Shown: positions 1 through 10,151, numbered from the stretch's first letter. The stretch: DNA of 64,000 nucleotides from Arsenicicoccus dermatophilus (GCF_022568795.1 NZ_JAKZHU010000001.1:806001-870000); one strand, 5' to 3'. Notes: generated by a model not told the origin, from the sequence alone. Made by a program: numbers and translations.

Positions 1-1
1 G

Positions 2-223
2 CCTGCGCCCACCCCCGGCCCGACCACGGCGCGGCCGACCACCACCCCGGGTCGGCCCTCGCCGACCGGGCGCCCCACCGCCAGCCCCACCCGCACACCC
101 ACGGCCGCTCCGCCGACCCTGGGCGCGTCCTCCGCGTCGGTCGTCGGTCCGCCCTCGACGGGGGGCGTCCGCACGGTCACCGAGACGGGCTCGACGCGCG
201 GCGCCGGGCCCGCGGCCCCCTGA
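2..223 (+). CDS. C-terminal tail of a Pro/Thr/Ser-rich protein (cut by window edge)
   Basis: The reading frame is open from the window edge to TGA at 221-223 and encodes about 73 residues rich in Pro, Thr, Ser and Gly (for example PTTTPGRPSPTGRPTASPT). Nothing catalytic is visible. Such tails are usually extracytoplasmic linkers. In many actinobacteria the gene before guaB encodes an anti-sigma-D factor or a neighbour of sigD, so that is one possible identity, but it is inferred from gene order only. The biased composition and the in-frame stop followed by a hairpin support a real gene end. Confidence 0.5.
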   Translation, partial: PAPTPGPTTARPTTTPGRPSPTGRPTASPTRTPTAAPPTLGASSASVVGPPSTGGVRTVTETGSTRGAGPAAP

Positions 224-231
224 CCGGCATA

Positions 232-321
232 CCCCTGGCCCTCGCACCACCGGGGACGCCCGGCCCGCCGCCTGGGGGCCGGGCCCGCCCGCCCCCTGGC
301 CCTCGCACCACCGGGGACGCC
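232..321. repeat. 29-bp direct repeat upstream of guaB
   Basis: An identical 29-bp sequence occurs at 232-260 and 293-321, 61 bp apart. A GC hairpin (258-284) starts in the first copy and extends into the spacer. The second copy ends 33 bp before the guaB -10 hexamer, so it may touch the promoter region. The function is unknown: it could be a small duplication or a regulator site. Confidence 0.7.
258..284. terminator. GC hairpin after the upstream gene
   Basis: Perfect 9-bp stem (258-266 with 276-284) and a 9-nt loop, 35 bp after the stop codon at 221-223. There is no U-tract. Confidence 0.45.
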
Positions 322-354
322 ACCGCACCGGACCGCCAGCTCGCGCCGGCTCGG

Positions 355-1887
<1,533 letters not shown>

Positions 1888-1915
1888 GCGGCACCCTCCC
1901 ACACCAGGAAACCCA

Positions 1916-3037
1916 GTGACCGAGATCGAGATCGGACGCGGCAAGCGCGCCCGCCAGGCCTGCACCTTCGACGACATCGCGATCGTCCCCTCCCGGCGCA
2001 CCCGCGACCCCGAGGAGGTGTCGGTGTCCTGGCAGATCGACGCCTACCACTTCGACCACCCCGTGGTCGCCGCCCCGATGGACTCCGTGATGTCGCCCGA
2101 GTCGGCCATCGCCTTCGGCCGCCTCGGCGGTCTCGGGGTGCTGGACCTGGAGGGTCTGTGGACCCGGTACGACGACCCGCGGCCCCAGCTCGCGGAGATC
2201 CTGCGGCTGGAGGGGACGGACGCGACCCGCCGGCTCCAGGAGATCTATGCCGAGCCGATCAAGCCCGAACTGATCCGCGACCGGCTCCAGCAGATCCGTG
2301 ACGCGGGCGTCACCGTCGCCGGCGCCCTGTCGCCGCAGCGCACCCAGGAACACTGGCGCACCGTCGTCGACGCGGGCTGCGACCTCTTCGTCATCCGCGG
2401 CACCACCGTGTCCGCCGAGCACGTGTCCAGCCGCCAGGAGCCGCTCAACCTCAAGCGGTTCATCTACGAGCTCGACGTGCCCGTCATCGTGGGCGGGGCG
2501 GCGACCTACACCGCGGCCCTGCACCTGATGCGCACCGGCGCCGCCGGCGTGCTCGTGGGCTTCGGCGGCGGCGCGGCGAGCACCACCCGCAAGGCCCTGG
2601 GGATCCACGCCCCCATGGCGACCGCGGTGGCGGACGTGGCCGCGGCCCGCCGGGACTACCTCGACGAGTCCGGCGGTCGGTATGTCCACGTCATCGCCGA
2701 CGGCTCGGTCGGGCGCAGCGGCGACATCGTCAAGGCCGTGGCGTGCGGCGCCGACGCGGTGATGATCGGGGCGGCCCTCGCCCGGGCGACCGACGCCCCC
2801 GGTGGCGGCTACCACTGGGGAGCGGAGGCCTGGCACGGCGAGCTGCCCCGCGGCGAGCGCGTCCGCGTCGGCGGGGACGCCCCGCTGGCGGAGGTGCTCT
2901 TCGGGCCCGCCCGGACCGCGGACGGCACCACCAACCTCATCGGAGCGTTGCGCCGGGCCATGGCGACCACCGGCTACAGCGACCTCAAGGAGCTGCAACG
3001 GGTCGAGGTCGTGGTCAGCCCCTACGCCGTGGGCTGA
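1916..3037 (+). CDS. guaB3: GuaB3-family IMP dehydrogenase-related protein
   Basis: TIM-barrel paralogue of IMPDH, 373 residues, without CBS domains. It follows guaB in many actinobacteria, including Mycobacterium. The start is GTG with AGGAA about 6 nt upstream. The N-terminal VAAPMDSVMSPESAIA and the phosphate-binding region GSVGRSGDIVKAVACGADAV align with IMPDH. At the catalytic loop the sequence reads GGGAASTTR, so Ser222 stands where IMPDH has its catalytic Cys. IMPDH-type chemistry through a thioimidate therefore looks impossible in the usual form, and the true activity is unknown; it may be regulatory or use another substrate. Probably co-transcribed with guaB and terminated by the hairpin at 3053-3087. 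Confidence 0.9.
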   Translation: MTEIEIGRGKRARQACTFDDIAIVPSRRTRDPEEVSVSWQIDAYHFDHPVVAAPMDSVMSPESAIAFGRLGGLGVLDLEGLWTRYDDPRPQLAEILRLEGTDATRRLQEIYAEPIKPELIRDRLQQIRDAGVTVAGALSPQRTQEHWRTVVDAGCDLFVIRGTTVSAEHVSSRQEPLNLKRFIYELDVPVIVGGAATYTAALHLMRTGAAGVLVGFGGGAASTTRKALGIHAPMATAVADVAAARRDYLDESGGRYVHVIADGSVGRSGDIVKAVACGADAVMIGAALARATDAPGGGYHWGAEAWHGELPRGERVRVGGDAPLAEVLFGPARTADGTTNLIGALRRAMATTGYSDLKELQRVEVVVSPYAVG

Positions 3038-3052
3038 GCCGCCCGCACCGGA

Positions 3053-3087
3053 CGCGCCCCGCCCAGGTCAGACCTGGGCGGGGCGCG
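3053..3087. terminator. Terminator after guaB-guaB3
   Basis: Perfect 16-bp inverted repeat with a 3-nt loop (3069-3071), starting 16 bp after the guaB3 stop. GC-rich with no U-tract, as for most hairpins in this window. Confidence 0.8.
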
Positions 3088-3213
3088 GCGCCATACCCCC
3101 TCGTGCGCCCGCGCCGGGCATGGGCAGCCCGCGCGCTCGGTGAGCTGGGAGCGCGGCGGAGGCGCCCGGTGGCGTTCCCCGAGCGCGGTGCCCGACATCC
3201 CCGCCGTGGCCGC

Positions 3214-3219
3214 TAGGCT
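3214..3219 (+). promoter_or_regulatory. -10 element of the aminotransferase gene
   Basis: TAGGCT lies 38 nt before the GTG at 3258. This gene has a short leader and a GGAGG site (3247-3251) rather than a leaderless start. Confidence 0.5.
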
Positions 3220-3257
3220 CGAGGGGCCGACCGTCCCCTGCGCCCCGGAGGTGCCCC

Positions 3258-4535
3258 GTGACCACCCAGACCGTCGACCAGCAGAAGCTCCGCGAGGCCC
3301 TGGACGGGGCTCGCCGGGTGCATCAGGAGGCCACGGAGTCGGGCTCCAAGCTCGACATCACCCGGGGCAAGCCGTGCGCGGCCCAGCTGGACCTGTCCGA
3401 GTCGATGCTCGACATCCTCAAGGCCGGTGACCACCGGACCGAGGCCGAGGGCGACCTGCGCAACTACAGCCCGACGACCGGGCTCGTGGAGCTCCGGGAG
3501 ATCTTTGCGCCGCTGCTCGACGTGCCGGTCGACCAGCTCGTGGTGCGGGACAACTCGTCGCTGGCGCTGATGCACCAGTGCCTGGCGGCGTCGTTCTTCC
3601 ACGCCCCGCCCGGCGGCGAGGGGACCTGGCTGGGGCAGACCGTGCGCTTCCTCGCGCCGGTGCCCGGCTACGACCGTCACTTCACGGTGGCGAGCGAGCT
3701 GGGGGTCGAGCTGGTGCCCGTCCCGATGACCGACGAGGGCCCCGACATGGACGTCGTGGAGCGGCTGGTGGCCGAGGACGCGACCATCAAGGGCATCTGG
3801 TGCGTGCCGAAGTACTCCAACCCCACGGGCGTCACCTACTCCTCGCAGACCGTCCGCCGGCTCGCCGAGATGTCCACGGCCGCACCGGACTTCCGGATCT
3901 ACTGGGACAACGCCTATGCCATCCACCACCTGCGCGACACCGAGGCCCACCTGGACTCGATCCTCGACGCCTGCGCGGCGGCCGGGCACCCGGACCGGGC
4001 CTTCGTCTTCGCCTCGACCTCCAAGGTGACCTTCGCGGGAGCGGGCATCTCGTTCTTCGCGGCCAGCCCGGCCAACGTGCAGTGGTATGTCGAGCGCGAC
4101 GGCTTCCGCTCGATCGGGCCCAACAAGCTCAGCCAGCTGCAGCACCTGCGCTTCTTCAGGACCACCGAGGGCGTCGTCGCCCACATGCAGCGGCACCGGG
4201 AGATCCTCGAGCCCAAGTTCGACGCGGTGCTGCGACAGCTCGAGGAGGACCTCGGCGGCCTGGGGATCGCCTCGTGGACGGACCCGGCCGGTGGCTACTT
4301 CGTGAGCCTGGACGTGCTGCCCGGCACGGCTGCCCGGGTGGTCGCGCTGGCCAAGGAGGCCGGCGTGGCGCTCACCCCGGCAGGGGCGACCTTCCCCTAC
4401 GGCAAGGACCCCGAGGACCAGAACATCCGGATCGCGCCGTCCATGCCCACCACCGACGAGCTGGACCGCGCGATGCGGGTGCTCACGGCGTGCGTGGTGC
4501 TGGCCGCGGCCGAGAAGCTCGGCGTCGCGAGCTGA
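3258..4535 (+). CDS. PLP-dependent class I aminotransferase (aspartate aminotransferase type)
   Basis: Transfers amino groups between amino acids and 2-oxo acids. The 425-residue sequence resembles the actinobacterial group of aspartate aminotransferases placed in the MocR-like aminotransferase family: N-terminal DITRGKP, NYSPTTGLVELR, then the PLP lysine in FASTSKVTFAG (Lys256), and PYGKDPEDQNIRIAPS near the end. The GTG start is supported by GGAGG 6 nt upstream. The last 53 bp overlap the 3' end of the convergent membrane protein gene. The preferred substrate pair (aspartate or alanine) cannot be decided from sequence. Confidence 0.88.
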   Translation: MTTQTVDQQKLREALDGARRVHQEATESGSKLDITRGKPCAAQLDLSESMLDILKAGDHRTEAEGDLRNYSPTTGLVELREIFAPLLDVPVDQLVVRDNSSLALMHQCLAASFFHAPPGGEGTWLGQTVRFLAPVPGYDRHFTVASELGVELVPVPMTDEGPDMDVVERLVAEDATIKGIWCVPKYSNPTGVTYSSQTVRRLAEMSTAAPDFRIYWDNAYAIHHLRDTEAHLDSILDACAAAGHPDRAFVFASTSKVTFAGAGISFFAASPANVQWYVERDGFRSIGPNKLSQLQHLRFFRTTEGVVAHMQRHREILEPKFDAVLRQLEEDLGGLGIASWTDPAGGYFVSLDVLPGTAARVVALAKEAGVALTPAGATFPYGKDPEDQNIRIAPSMPTTDELDRAMRVLTACVVLAAAEKLGVAS

Positions 4536-5913
4536 AGTAGATCACCAGCAGCGCAGCGGCATACGCGACGGGGGTCGCGGGGTAAGCCCCGTGGCCCCCG
4601 TAGGCGCAGGCCCCGGCGACCGCGAGCGCCAGCCACTCCCAGCGGGCGGTGAGCACGGCGAGCGCGACGAGGGGCAGGGCGTACCACGCGAGCACCGGCG
4701 TGGTGGTGAGCAGCAGCGTCCCGAACAGGTGCAGCGCGGGCAGCGCCGGCTCGTCCTCACGCCCCCCGCGTGCCAGCACCGCCCAGGCGGCGACCCCCAG
4801 GCAGATCAGCACGGCGACGACGTTGGCGACGGGCAGGGGGAGCACGAGGGTCAGCAGGGAGGCGCGGTTCTCCCCGCCCTCCTCGGCGAGGTAGCCGTCC
4901 AGGCTGCCCGTGATCGCGGGGCCCACGGCGAGGTAGTGCGGCAGATAGCCGAGCACCACCAGGCCGATCGCGGTGAGGCCGACCACGAGGCTGCGCCGGA
5001 CGGCGCGCCATACGCCCCGCACCGGGTGCCCGTCGACGGTCGTGCGCCGCCAGGGGGTGAAGGCCGGGAGCATGGCGAAGGGGGTGAGCTTGACGCCGGC
5101 GGCCAGGCCCATCAGCGTCCCGACGAGCAGGGGATGGCGCCGCGAGGTCGCCGCCCCCACGGCGAGCACCACGAGGAGGGCGACGAGCACGTCCACGTGG
5201 CCGCCGTTGCCGGCCTCGAGGACCACGATCGGCGACCAGGCCCAGACCAGTGCCTCCAGCGGGTCCCGCCCGATCCGCCGCAGGTGGCGGGCGATCAGCA
5301 CCGCGGTCGCCACGGCCAGCCCGGCCCCGGCCAGCTGGAAGCCCTTGGACCCCCACGACCACGGCGTCACGGCCGAGACGGCGGTGTAGTAGGCCTCGGC
5401 CACCGGGGGATAGGGCGTCAGGAAGCGGGGCCGGCTGATGGGCGAGCGAGGGTCGTTGCGCGCGGCGCGCAGCACCCCCTCCCGGTCGTCGGGCAGCGGT
5501 TCGGTGGTGATGCCCGAGGGTTCGTCCGGCCGCAGCCCGGGGAACAGGATCGGGTCGCGCAGGTGGGCGAGGCGGTCGTCGAAGGGGACGTAGCGATAGG
5601 GATCGACGCCGCTGGCCTGCACCCGCCCGTCCCAGACGTAGCGGTTGAGGTCGGTGGAGGCGACGGGGGCCGCGAGCATGCCGGGGAGCTGCACGACGGT
5701 GGCGGCGAGGGCGACGAGGGCGAGCGGGCGGGCGGGACGACCGGACGTATGCCGAGAACCCCGCCAGAACCACCGCGCGACGAGCACGAAGACCAGCCAG
5801 GCGGTCAGCGAGACGAGGGTGTAGAGCCACCGTCGCGAGTCGGTGTTGCCCAGGGCGAGCAGGGCGGCGTAGGTCACCGTCATCACGGCCGTGGCCTGCA
5901 GCACTCGCGTCAT
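4483..5913 (-). CDS. Polytopic GT-C type glycosyltransferase (mannosyltransferase-like)
   Basis: Integral membrane protein of 476 residues with roughly ten hydrophobic segments. It resembles the polyprenyl-phosphomannose-dependent alpha-mannosyltransferases (GT87/MptB-like) that build lipoglycans in actinobacteria. The first extracytoplasmic loop carries the acidic signature STDLNRYVWDGRVQASGVDP, where the Asp is expected to act in catalysis. The C-terminus is short and basic. The start at 5913 is set by TAGGGT 6 nt upstream, making it leaderless and divergent from the aldehyde dehydrogenase. Its 3' end overlaps the aminotransferase gene by 53 bp. The acceptor is unknown. Confidence 0.75.
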   Translation of the reverse strand: MTRVLQATAVMTVTYAALLALGNTDSRRWLYTLVSLTAWLVFVLVARWFWRGSRHTSGRPARPLALVALAATVVQLPGMLAAPVASTDLNRYVWDGRVQASGVDPYRYVPFDDRLAHLRDPILFPGLRPDEPSGITTEPLPDDREGVLRAARNDPRSPISRPRFLTPYPPVAEAYYTAVSAVTPWSWGSKGFQLAGAGLAVATAVLIARHLRRIGRDPLEALVWAWSPIVVLEAGNGGHVDVLVALLVVLAVGAATSRRHPLLVGTLMGLAAGVKLTPFAMLPAFTPWRRTTVDGHPVRGVWRAVRRSLVVGLTAIGLVVLGYLPHYLAVGPAITGSLDGYLAEEGGENRASLLTLVLPLPVANVVAVLICLGVAAWAVLARGGREDEPALPALHLFGTLLLTTTPVLAWYALPLVALAVLTARWEWLALAVAGACAYGGHGAYPATPVAYAAALLVIYFSSRRRASRPRPAPRTP

Positions 5914-5990
5914 GGGCCGACCCTACCGGCGTGGGCCGGGCAGGCCGGGCACCGCTTACCGGGCGCGCGGGTAGGGTCGGCCCCATGACG
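5908..5990. promoter_or_regulatory. Divergent leaderless promoter pair built from an inverted duplication
   Basis: The same block, running from the -10 hexamer TAGGGT through the ATG and the next codon, occurs in opposite orientation at 5908-5927 (minus) and 5970-5990 (plus). The copies differ by one C before the ATG, so the spacers are 6 and 7 nt. Between them lie 42 bp. Each copy serves one of the two divergent genes. Confidence 0.7.
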
Positions 5991-7589
5991 ACGGACACGA
6001 CGACGCGCGACACCGGCAACCCGGTCGTGGGCGGCGCGCCCCGGCACGCGGTCACCCAGCACGCCATCGACCGGCTGACCCGCGGGGTCGTCACCGACGG
6101 GACGCTGCCCGCCCACCCCGTCTCGACGCCGCTGACCGGCGAGGTCCTCGGCTGGGTCCCGCAGTCGTCGCCCGCCGACGTGCACGCCGCCGTCCGCGCG
6201 GCCCACCTGGCGCAGGGTCGGTGGGCGCGCACCCGCCTGGGGGAGCGGGCCCGGATCTTCCTGCGCTTCCACGACCTGGTGCTCGACCACCAGGGCGAGC
6301 TGCTGGACCTGGTGCAGCTGGAGTCGGGCAAGACGCGCTTCCACGCCTTCGAGGAGCTGGCGGACGTGGCGATGGTGGCGCGGCACTACGCGCGCCGGGC
6401 GGCCGGCTATCTCGCGGGGACGTCCGCGCAGGGCGGGCTGCCGGTCCTGACCACGGCCCGGGCCGCCCGTCGGCCCAAGGGCGTCGTGGGCATCGTCGCC
6501 CCCTGGAACTACCCGCTGTCGATGTCGATCACCGACGCCGTACCGGCCCTGCTCGCCGGCAACGCCGTGGTGCTGCGCCCCGACAATCGCGCGGCGCTGA
6601 CCTGCCTGCGCGTGGTGCAGCTGCTGGAGGAGGCCGGGCTGCCCGAGGGCGTGCTGCTGGTGGTGCTCGGCGACGGGCCGACGACGGGGCAGACCGTGGT
6701 GGAGTCCACGGACTACGTCTGCTTCACCGGCTCCACGCAGACCGGCCGGACCGTGGCGCGCACCTGCGCCGAGCGGCTCGTCGGCTGCTCGCTGGAGCTC
6801 GGCGGCAAGAACCCGATGTATGTCGCGGCCGACGCCGACGTGGAGCGGGCCGCTCGGGGCGCGGTGCAGGCGGCCTTCGCGAGCGCCGGGCAGCTGTGCA
6901 TCTCGGTGGAGCGGATCATCGTGCACCAGGCCGTGGCCGACGAGTTCCTGCGCCGGTTCGTGGCGCTCACCCGGCAGGTGCGCCTGTCCGTCGACCTCGC
7001 GTATGGCGGGGACATGGGCTCGCTGGCGGGGGAGCAGCAGCTGCGCACCGTGGTGAAGCACGTCGACGACGCCCGGGCCAAGGGCGCGACGGTCCTCACC
7101 GGCGGGCGGGCCCGCCCGGAGATCGGGCCCTATGTCTACGAGCCGACGATCCTGACCGGCGTCACCGACGAGATGCTGTGCGGCCGGGGCGAGACCTTCG
7201 GACCGGTCGTGTCGGTCTACGTCGCCCGGGACGAGCGGGAGGCGATCGCGATGTGCAACGACACCGACCTGGGGCTCAACGCCTCGGTGTGGACGCGCGA
7301 CGTGCGCCGGGGCAAGGCCCTCGCCCGCCGCATCGACGCGGGCACCGTCGGCGTCAACGACGGCTATGCCGCGGCCTGGTCGGCGACGGGGGCCCCGATG
7401 GGCGGGATGAAGCAGTCCGGGCTCGGGCGCCGCCACGGGGCCGAGGGCATCCGCAGGTTCACCGAGGAGCAGAACGTCGCCGTCCAGCGGCTCCTGCCGA
7501 TCCAGGGGCCGGCCGACGTGGACCAGGCGCGGTGGACCGGCGCGCTGACGACCGGGCTGCGGGCGCTGCGGGGGATCGGTTGGCGCTGA
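5985..7589 (+). CDS. gabD2: Succinate-semialdehyde dehydrogenase-type aldehyde dehydrogenase
   Basis: NAD(P)+-dependent aldehyde dehydrogenase of 534 residues. The fold signatures are all present: GIVAPWNYPLS, FTGSTQTGR in the Rossmann domain, the general base Glu271 in LELGGKNP, and the nucleophile Cys305 in GQLCIS. The sequence is closest to the actinobacterial GabD2-type succinic semialdehyde dehydrogenases, which would feed succinate into the TCA cycle; the substrate is inferred, not shown. The start at 5985 follows TAGGGT by 7 nt and excludes an upstream in-frame GTG at 5931. Divergent from the mannosyltransferase-like gene. Confidence 0.85.
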   Translation: MTTDTTTRDTGNPVVGGAPRHAVTQHAIDRLTRGVVTDGTLPAHPVSTPLTGEVLGWVPQSSPADVHAAVRAAHLAQGRWARTRLGERARIFLRFHDLVLDHQGELLDLVQLESGKTRFHAFEELADVAMVARHYARRAAGYLAGTSAQGGLPVLTTARAARRPKGVVGIVAPWNYPLSMSITDAVPALLAGNAVVLRPDNRAALTCLRVVQLLEEAGLPEGVLLVVLGDGPTTGQTVVESTDYVCFTGSTQTGRTVARTCAERLVGCSLELGGKNPMYVAADADVERAARGAVQAAFASAGQLCISVERIIVHQAVADEFLRRFVALTRQVRLSVDLAYGGDMGSLAGEQQLRTVVKHVDDARAKGATVLTGGRARPEIGPYVYEPTILTGVTDEMLCGRGETFGPVVSVYVARDEREAIAMCNDTDLGLNASVWTRDVRRGKALARRIDAGTVGVNDGYAAAWSATGAPMGGMKQSGLGRRHGAEGIRRFTEEQNVAVQRLLPIQGPADVDQARWTGALTTGLRALRGIGWR

Positions 7590-7919
7590 CCCGCGTCCGC
7601 GTCTGACAGCGCGGCCACTGCCGCCCCTCGAGCAGCTGTGGCACCCCACCGCCTGGTGGGGCTGCCCGCGGGCGCCACCCGCAGCTCGCCGTGCGTGCCC
7701 AGGCTGTCGCCCTCATCCCTTCTCCGACCGGCCGGCCGCACCGGGACGCCTCGCCGGCGTCCACGCCGTGGGACGGATCGTCACTCTGCTGCGGCAGGCC
7801 GTCACTATGTGTCATCTCGTATGACGGCGAGCGAGCCTTCCGGGGTATGCCCGCTCCTGCGACTAGTTTGGGCCCACGTCCAAGGCGGACACCGGCCACC
7901 CGACCGTCGGAGGCAAGTC
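7590..7919. other. 330-bp intergenic region before the beta-propeller gene
   Basis: Contains the terminator hairpin at 7644-7661. A small inverted repeat, GTCAT-ctcgt-ATGAC, lies at 7811-7825. A TAGTTT hexamer at 7864-7869 is a possible -10 for the next gene, with a leader of about 45 nt and GGAGG at 7909-7913. No gene is seen. Confidence 0.5.
7644..7661. terminator. Hairpin after the aldehyde dehydrogenase gene
   Basis: Perfect 7-bp stem (CCCCACC with GGTGGGG) and a 4-nt loop, 55 bp after the stop codon. Shorter than other terminators here. Confidence 0.45.
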
Positions 7920-9323
7920 GTGAAGCTCGTCGTGCTGCGAGACCCCGTCTACGTGCGTCGCAGGCGCGTCGCCCTCGGCCTCGCGCTCCTGCTGCTGCTC
8001 GGGCTCGGACTCGGGGTGGTCCAGGCGGTGGGAGCGATCCGCTCGCTGACCTCCGGCAGGCAGGCGTCCGGCCCGGCCCCCGCCGCAGCCGCCGGTGTCA
8101 CGGCGCAGGCCGCGGCCTACGACGTCAGCCGCACCCGCCTGGTCGCGCGGGACACGGTCACCGGGGGCATCACCCCCAAGTCCCTGGCGGCGGGCCCCGG
8201 CGGACTGGTGCTGGCGCAGAACATGATGTACCGGCACACCATCACGGCATACGGCCCGGACGGAGCGCTGCGGGCGACGATCCCGGACACGATCGACCTC
8301 GCGAGGTTCGGCGTCACGGGCAGCCAGGGTCCGGTCAAGGGGGCGCCGGTCGAGGCGGCATGGACGGCGGACGGTGCCAAGGCCTATGTCTCGAACTACT
8401 CGATGTACGGCCCCGGCTTCGAGCACAACGGCTACGACGACTGCACCACGGCGACCACCGTCGACCGCTCGTACCTCTACCGCCTCGACGCGGCGACCCT
8501 CAAGGTCGACCAGGTCATCCAGGTCGGCGCCGTCCCCAAGGTCGTGGCGATCACCCCCGACCAGCGCACCGTGCTGACGACGAACTGGTGCTCCGGCACC
8601 CTGTCCGTCGTCGACCTGGCCCAGGCCAAGGAGGTCGCGGCCGTCAAGATCGGCGAGCACCCGCGCGGGATCGCGGTCAGCCCCGACAGCCGCACGGCCT
8701 ACGTCGCCGAGATGGGCGGGGAGACGGTGTATGCCGTGGACCTGGCCACCCGCACCGCCAAGCCGCTGGTCAGCCCCGGCAAGGGACCGCGCGCCCTCGT
8801 CATGTCCGCGGACGGGCGCCACCTGTACGTCACCGACAACGACAGCGACACCCTGGTCCGCATCGACGTCGCCACGGGCGTGGTGGACCGGCGGGTGGAC
8901 CTGCCCGACCAGCCGCGGTCGATGGTGATGAGCAAGGACGGGCGGGCGCTCTACGTCACGAGCTACGGCGCCGACACGCTCACCAAGGTGCGCACCTCCG
9001 ACCTGACCGTCGTGCAGTCGGTCGCCACCCGCCAGAGACCGATCGGCGTGACCTACGAGCCCACCCGCAACGCCGTGTGGGTCGCGAACTACAGCGGCTC
9101 GATCCAGATCCTCGACGAGCGGGTCACCGGCTCGCCCGCGCCCGAGCCGTCCGGCCCACGGCCGACCGGGTCGGGGACCGCGACGAGCGGGTCCCGGCGC
9201 TCGTCCGACCCCACCGCGGAGGGGACCTCCCCGGCCACGAGGACCGCGCCGAGCACCGGCACGACCACGCCAACGGACGCCGGGACGCCCGGCGGCTCGG
9301 CCACCACCAGCAGCAGCGGCTGA
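7920..9323 (+). CDS. Membrane-anchored YVTN-type beta-propeller protein
   Basis: Protein of 467 residues: a short basic N-terminus (VYVRRRR), one transmembrane helix at about residues 15-38, then an extracytoplasmic domain of repeated blades. Blades carry the pattern VVAITPDQRTVLTTNW, GIAVSPDSRTAYVAE, ALVMSADGRHLYVTDN and SMVMSKDGRALYVTSY. A Ser/Thr/Pro-rich tail of about 60 residues follows. The propeller probably mediates binding; no catalytic motif is visible and the ligand is unknown. The GTG start has GGAGG 6 nt upstream. It precedes SURF1 by 42 bp, but SURF1 has its own promoter. Confidence 0.75.
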   Translation: MKLVVLRDPVYVRRRRVALGLALLLLLGLGLGVVQAVGAIRSLTSGRQASGPAPAAAAGVTAQAAAYDVSRTRLVARDTVTGGITPKSLAAGPGGLVLAQNMMYRHTITAYGPDGALRATIPDTIDLARFGVTGSQGPVKGAPVEAAWTADGAKAYVSNYSMYGPGFEHNGYDDCTTATTVDRSYLYRLDAATLKVDQVIQVGAVPKVVAITPDQRTVLTTNWCSGTLSVVDLAQAKEVAAVKIGEHPRGIAVSPDSRTAYVAEMGGETVYAVDLATRTAKPLVSPGKGPRALVMSADGRHLYVTDNDSDTLVRIDVATGVVDRRVDLPDQPRSMVMSKDGRALYVTSYGADTLTKVRTSDLTVVQSVATRQRPIGVTYEPTRNAVWVANYSGSIQILDERVTGSPAPEPSGPRPTGSGTATSGSRRSSDPTAEGTSPATRTAPSTGTTTPTDAGTPGGSATTSSSG

Positions 9324-9353
9324 GCCGGGACGGTCCGGGCCCGCCCCGCGGAC

Positions 9354-9359
9354 TAGGGT
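9354..9359 (+). promoter_or_regulatory. -10 element of the SURF1 gene (leaderless)
   Basis: TAGGGT ends 6 nt before the GTG at 9366. The purine run between them is too close to the start to act as a ribosome binding site. Confidence 0.6.
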
Positions 9360-9365
9360 GGAGGG

Positions 9366-10151
9366 GTGATCCGCACCGCCCTCCAGCCGCGCCTGCTCGC
9401 CCTGCTCGCGGCCGTGGTGCTGGTCGTCGTCGGTTTCGTCCAGCTCGGGATGTGGCAGCTGAACGTCTCGCGCGACACCGCGGCCAAGGACGCCCTCGCG
9501 CACCAGCAGGCCCAGCCCGCCGCCCCGCTGCACCAGGTCATCAAGCCCCACGCGGCCTTCCGCGGCGAGATGTCCAACCGCAAGGTCCTGGTCACCGGGC
9601 GGTACGACGCCTCCGGGCAGTTCCTCGTCCCCGACCGGCTCCTGGAGGGGCGGCGCGGCTACTGGGTCGTGACGCCGCTCGACGAGGCCGGCACCCGGGC
9701 CCGCGTCGTGGTGGTCCGCGGGTTCGTCACGAGCCCGGCCGACGCGCCCGCGCCCCCGACCACCCAGGTCACCGTGAGCGGCACCCTCGCGCCGGGGGAG
9801 TCACCCGGGACCACGGGCGCCCTGCCCGCCGGGCAGCGCGGCAGCATCGACCTGGCCGAGCTCGTCAACCACTGGCCCCAGGAGCTCTACAACGGGTTCG
9901 TCGTGGCCCAGGGCGAGCAGCCCGACACCGCGCCGGCGGCGCTGCGGCGGATCCCTCCGCCCCGGCCGGAGTCCTCCTTCAACCTGCGCAACGCGGCCTA
10001 CGCCGTGCAGTGGTGGATCTTCGCGGCGTTCGCGGTCTACCTGTGGTGGCGGACCGTGCGCGACACCCACCGCGAGGCCCGGCGGCGTCCCTCCGGCATA
10101 CCCGATCCTGATCCCGCCCAGCCGACCCACCTGTCAGGAGACGCGTCATGA
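9366..10151 (+). CDS. SURF1-family cytochrome oxidase assembly protein
   Basis: SURF1 proteins help insert heme into the aa3-type terminal oxidase. The 261-residue protein has the classic layout: an N-terminal transmembrane helix (residues about 9-28) ending in LGMWQL, a periplasmic domain with KVLVTGRYD and GYWVVTPL, and a C-terminal helix (QWWIFAAFAVYLWW). A short Pro-rich cytoplasmic tail follows. Ile245 is encoded by the rare ATA codon inside GGCATACC. The stop overlaps the start of the next gene (ATGA), implying translational coupling. Confidence 0.88.
   Translation: MIRTALQPRLLALLAAVVLVVVGFVQLGMWQLNVSRDTAAKDALAHQQAQPAAPLHQVIKPHAAFRGEMSNRKVLVTGRYDASGQFLVPDRLLEGRRGYWVVTPLDEAGTRARVVVVRGFVTSPADAPAPPTTQVTVSGTLAPGESPGTTGALPAGQRGSIDLAELVNHWPQELYNGFVVAQGEQPDTAPAALRRIPPPRPESSFNLRNAAYAVQWWIFAAFAVYLWWRTVRDTHREARRRPSGIPDPDPAQPTHLSGDAS

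Noticed and set aside
5931-5984. Longer N-terminus for the aldehyde dehydrogenase (GTG 5931)
   Set aside because: The extension lies over the promoter; TAGGGT at 5972-5977 places the start at ATG 5985.
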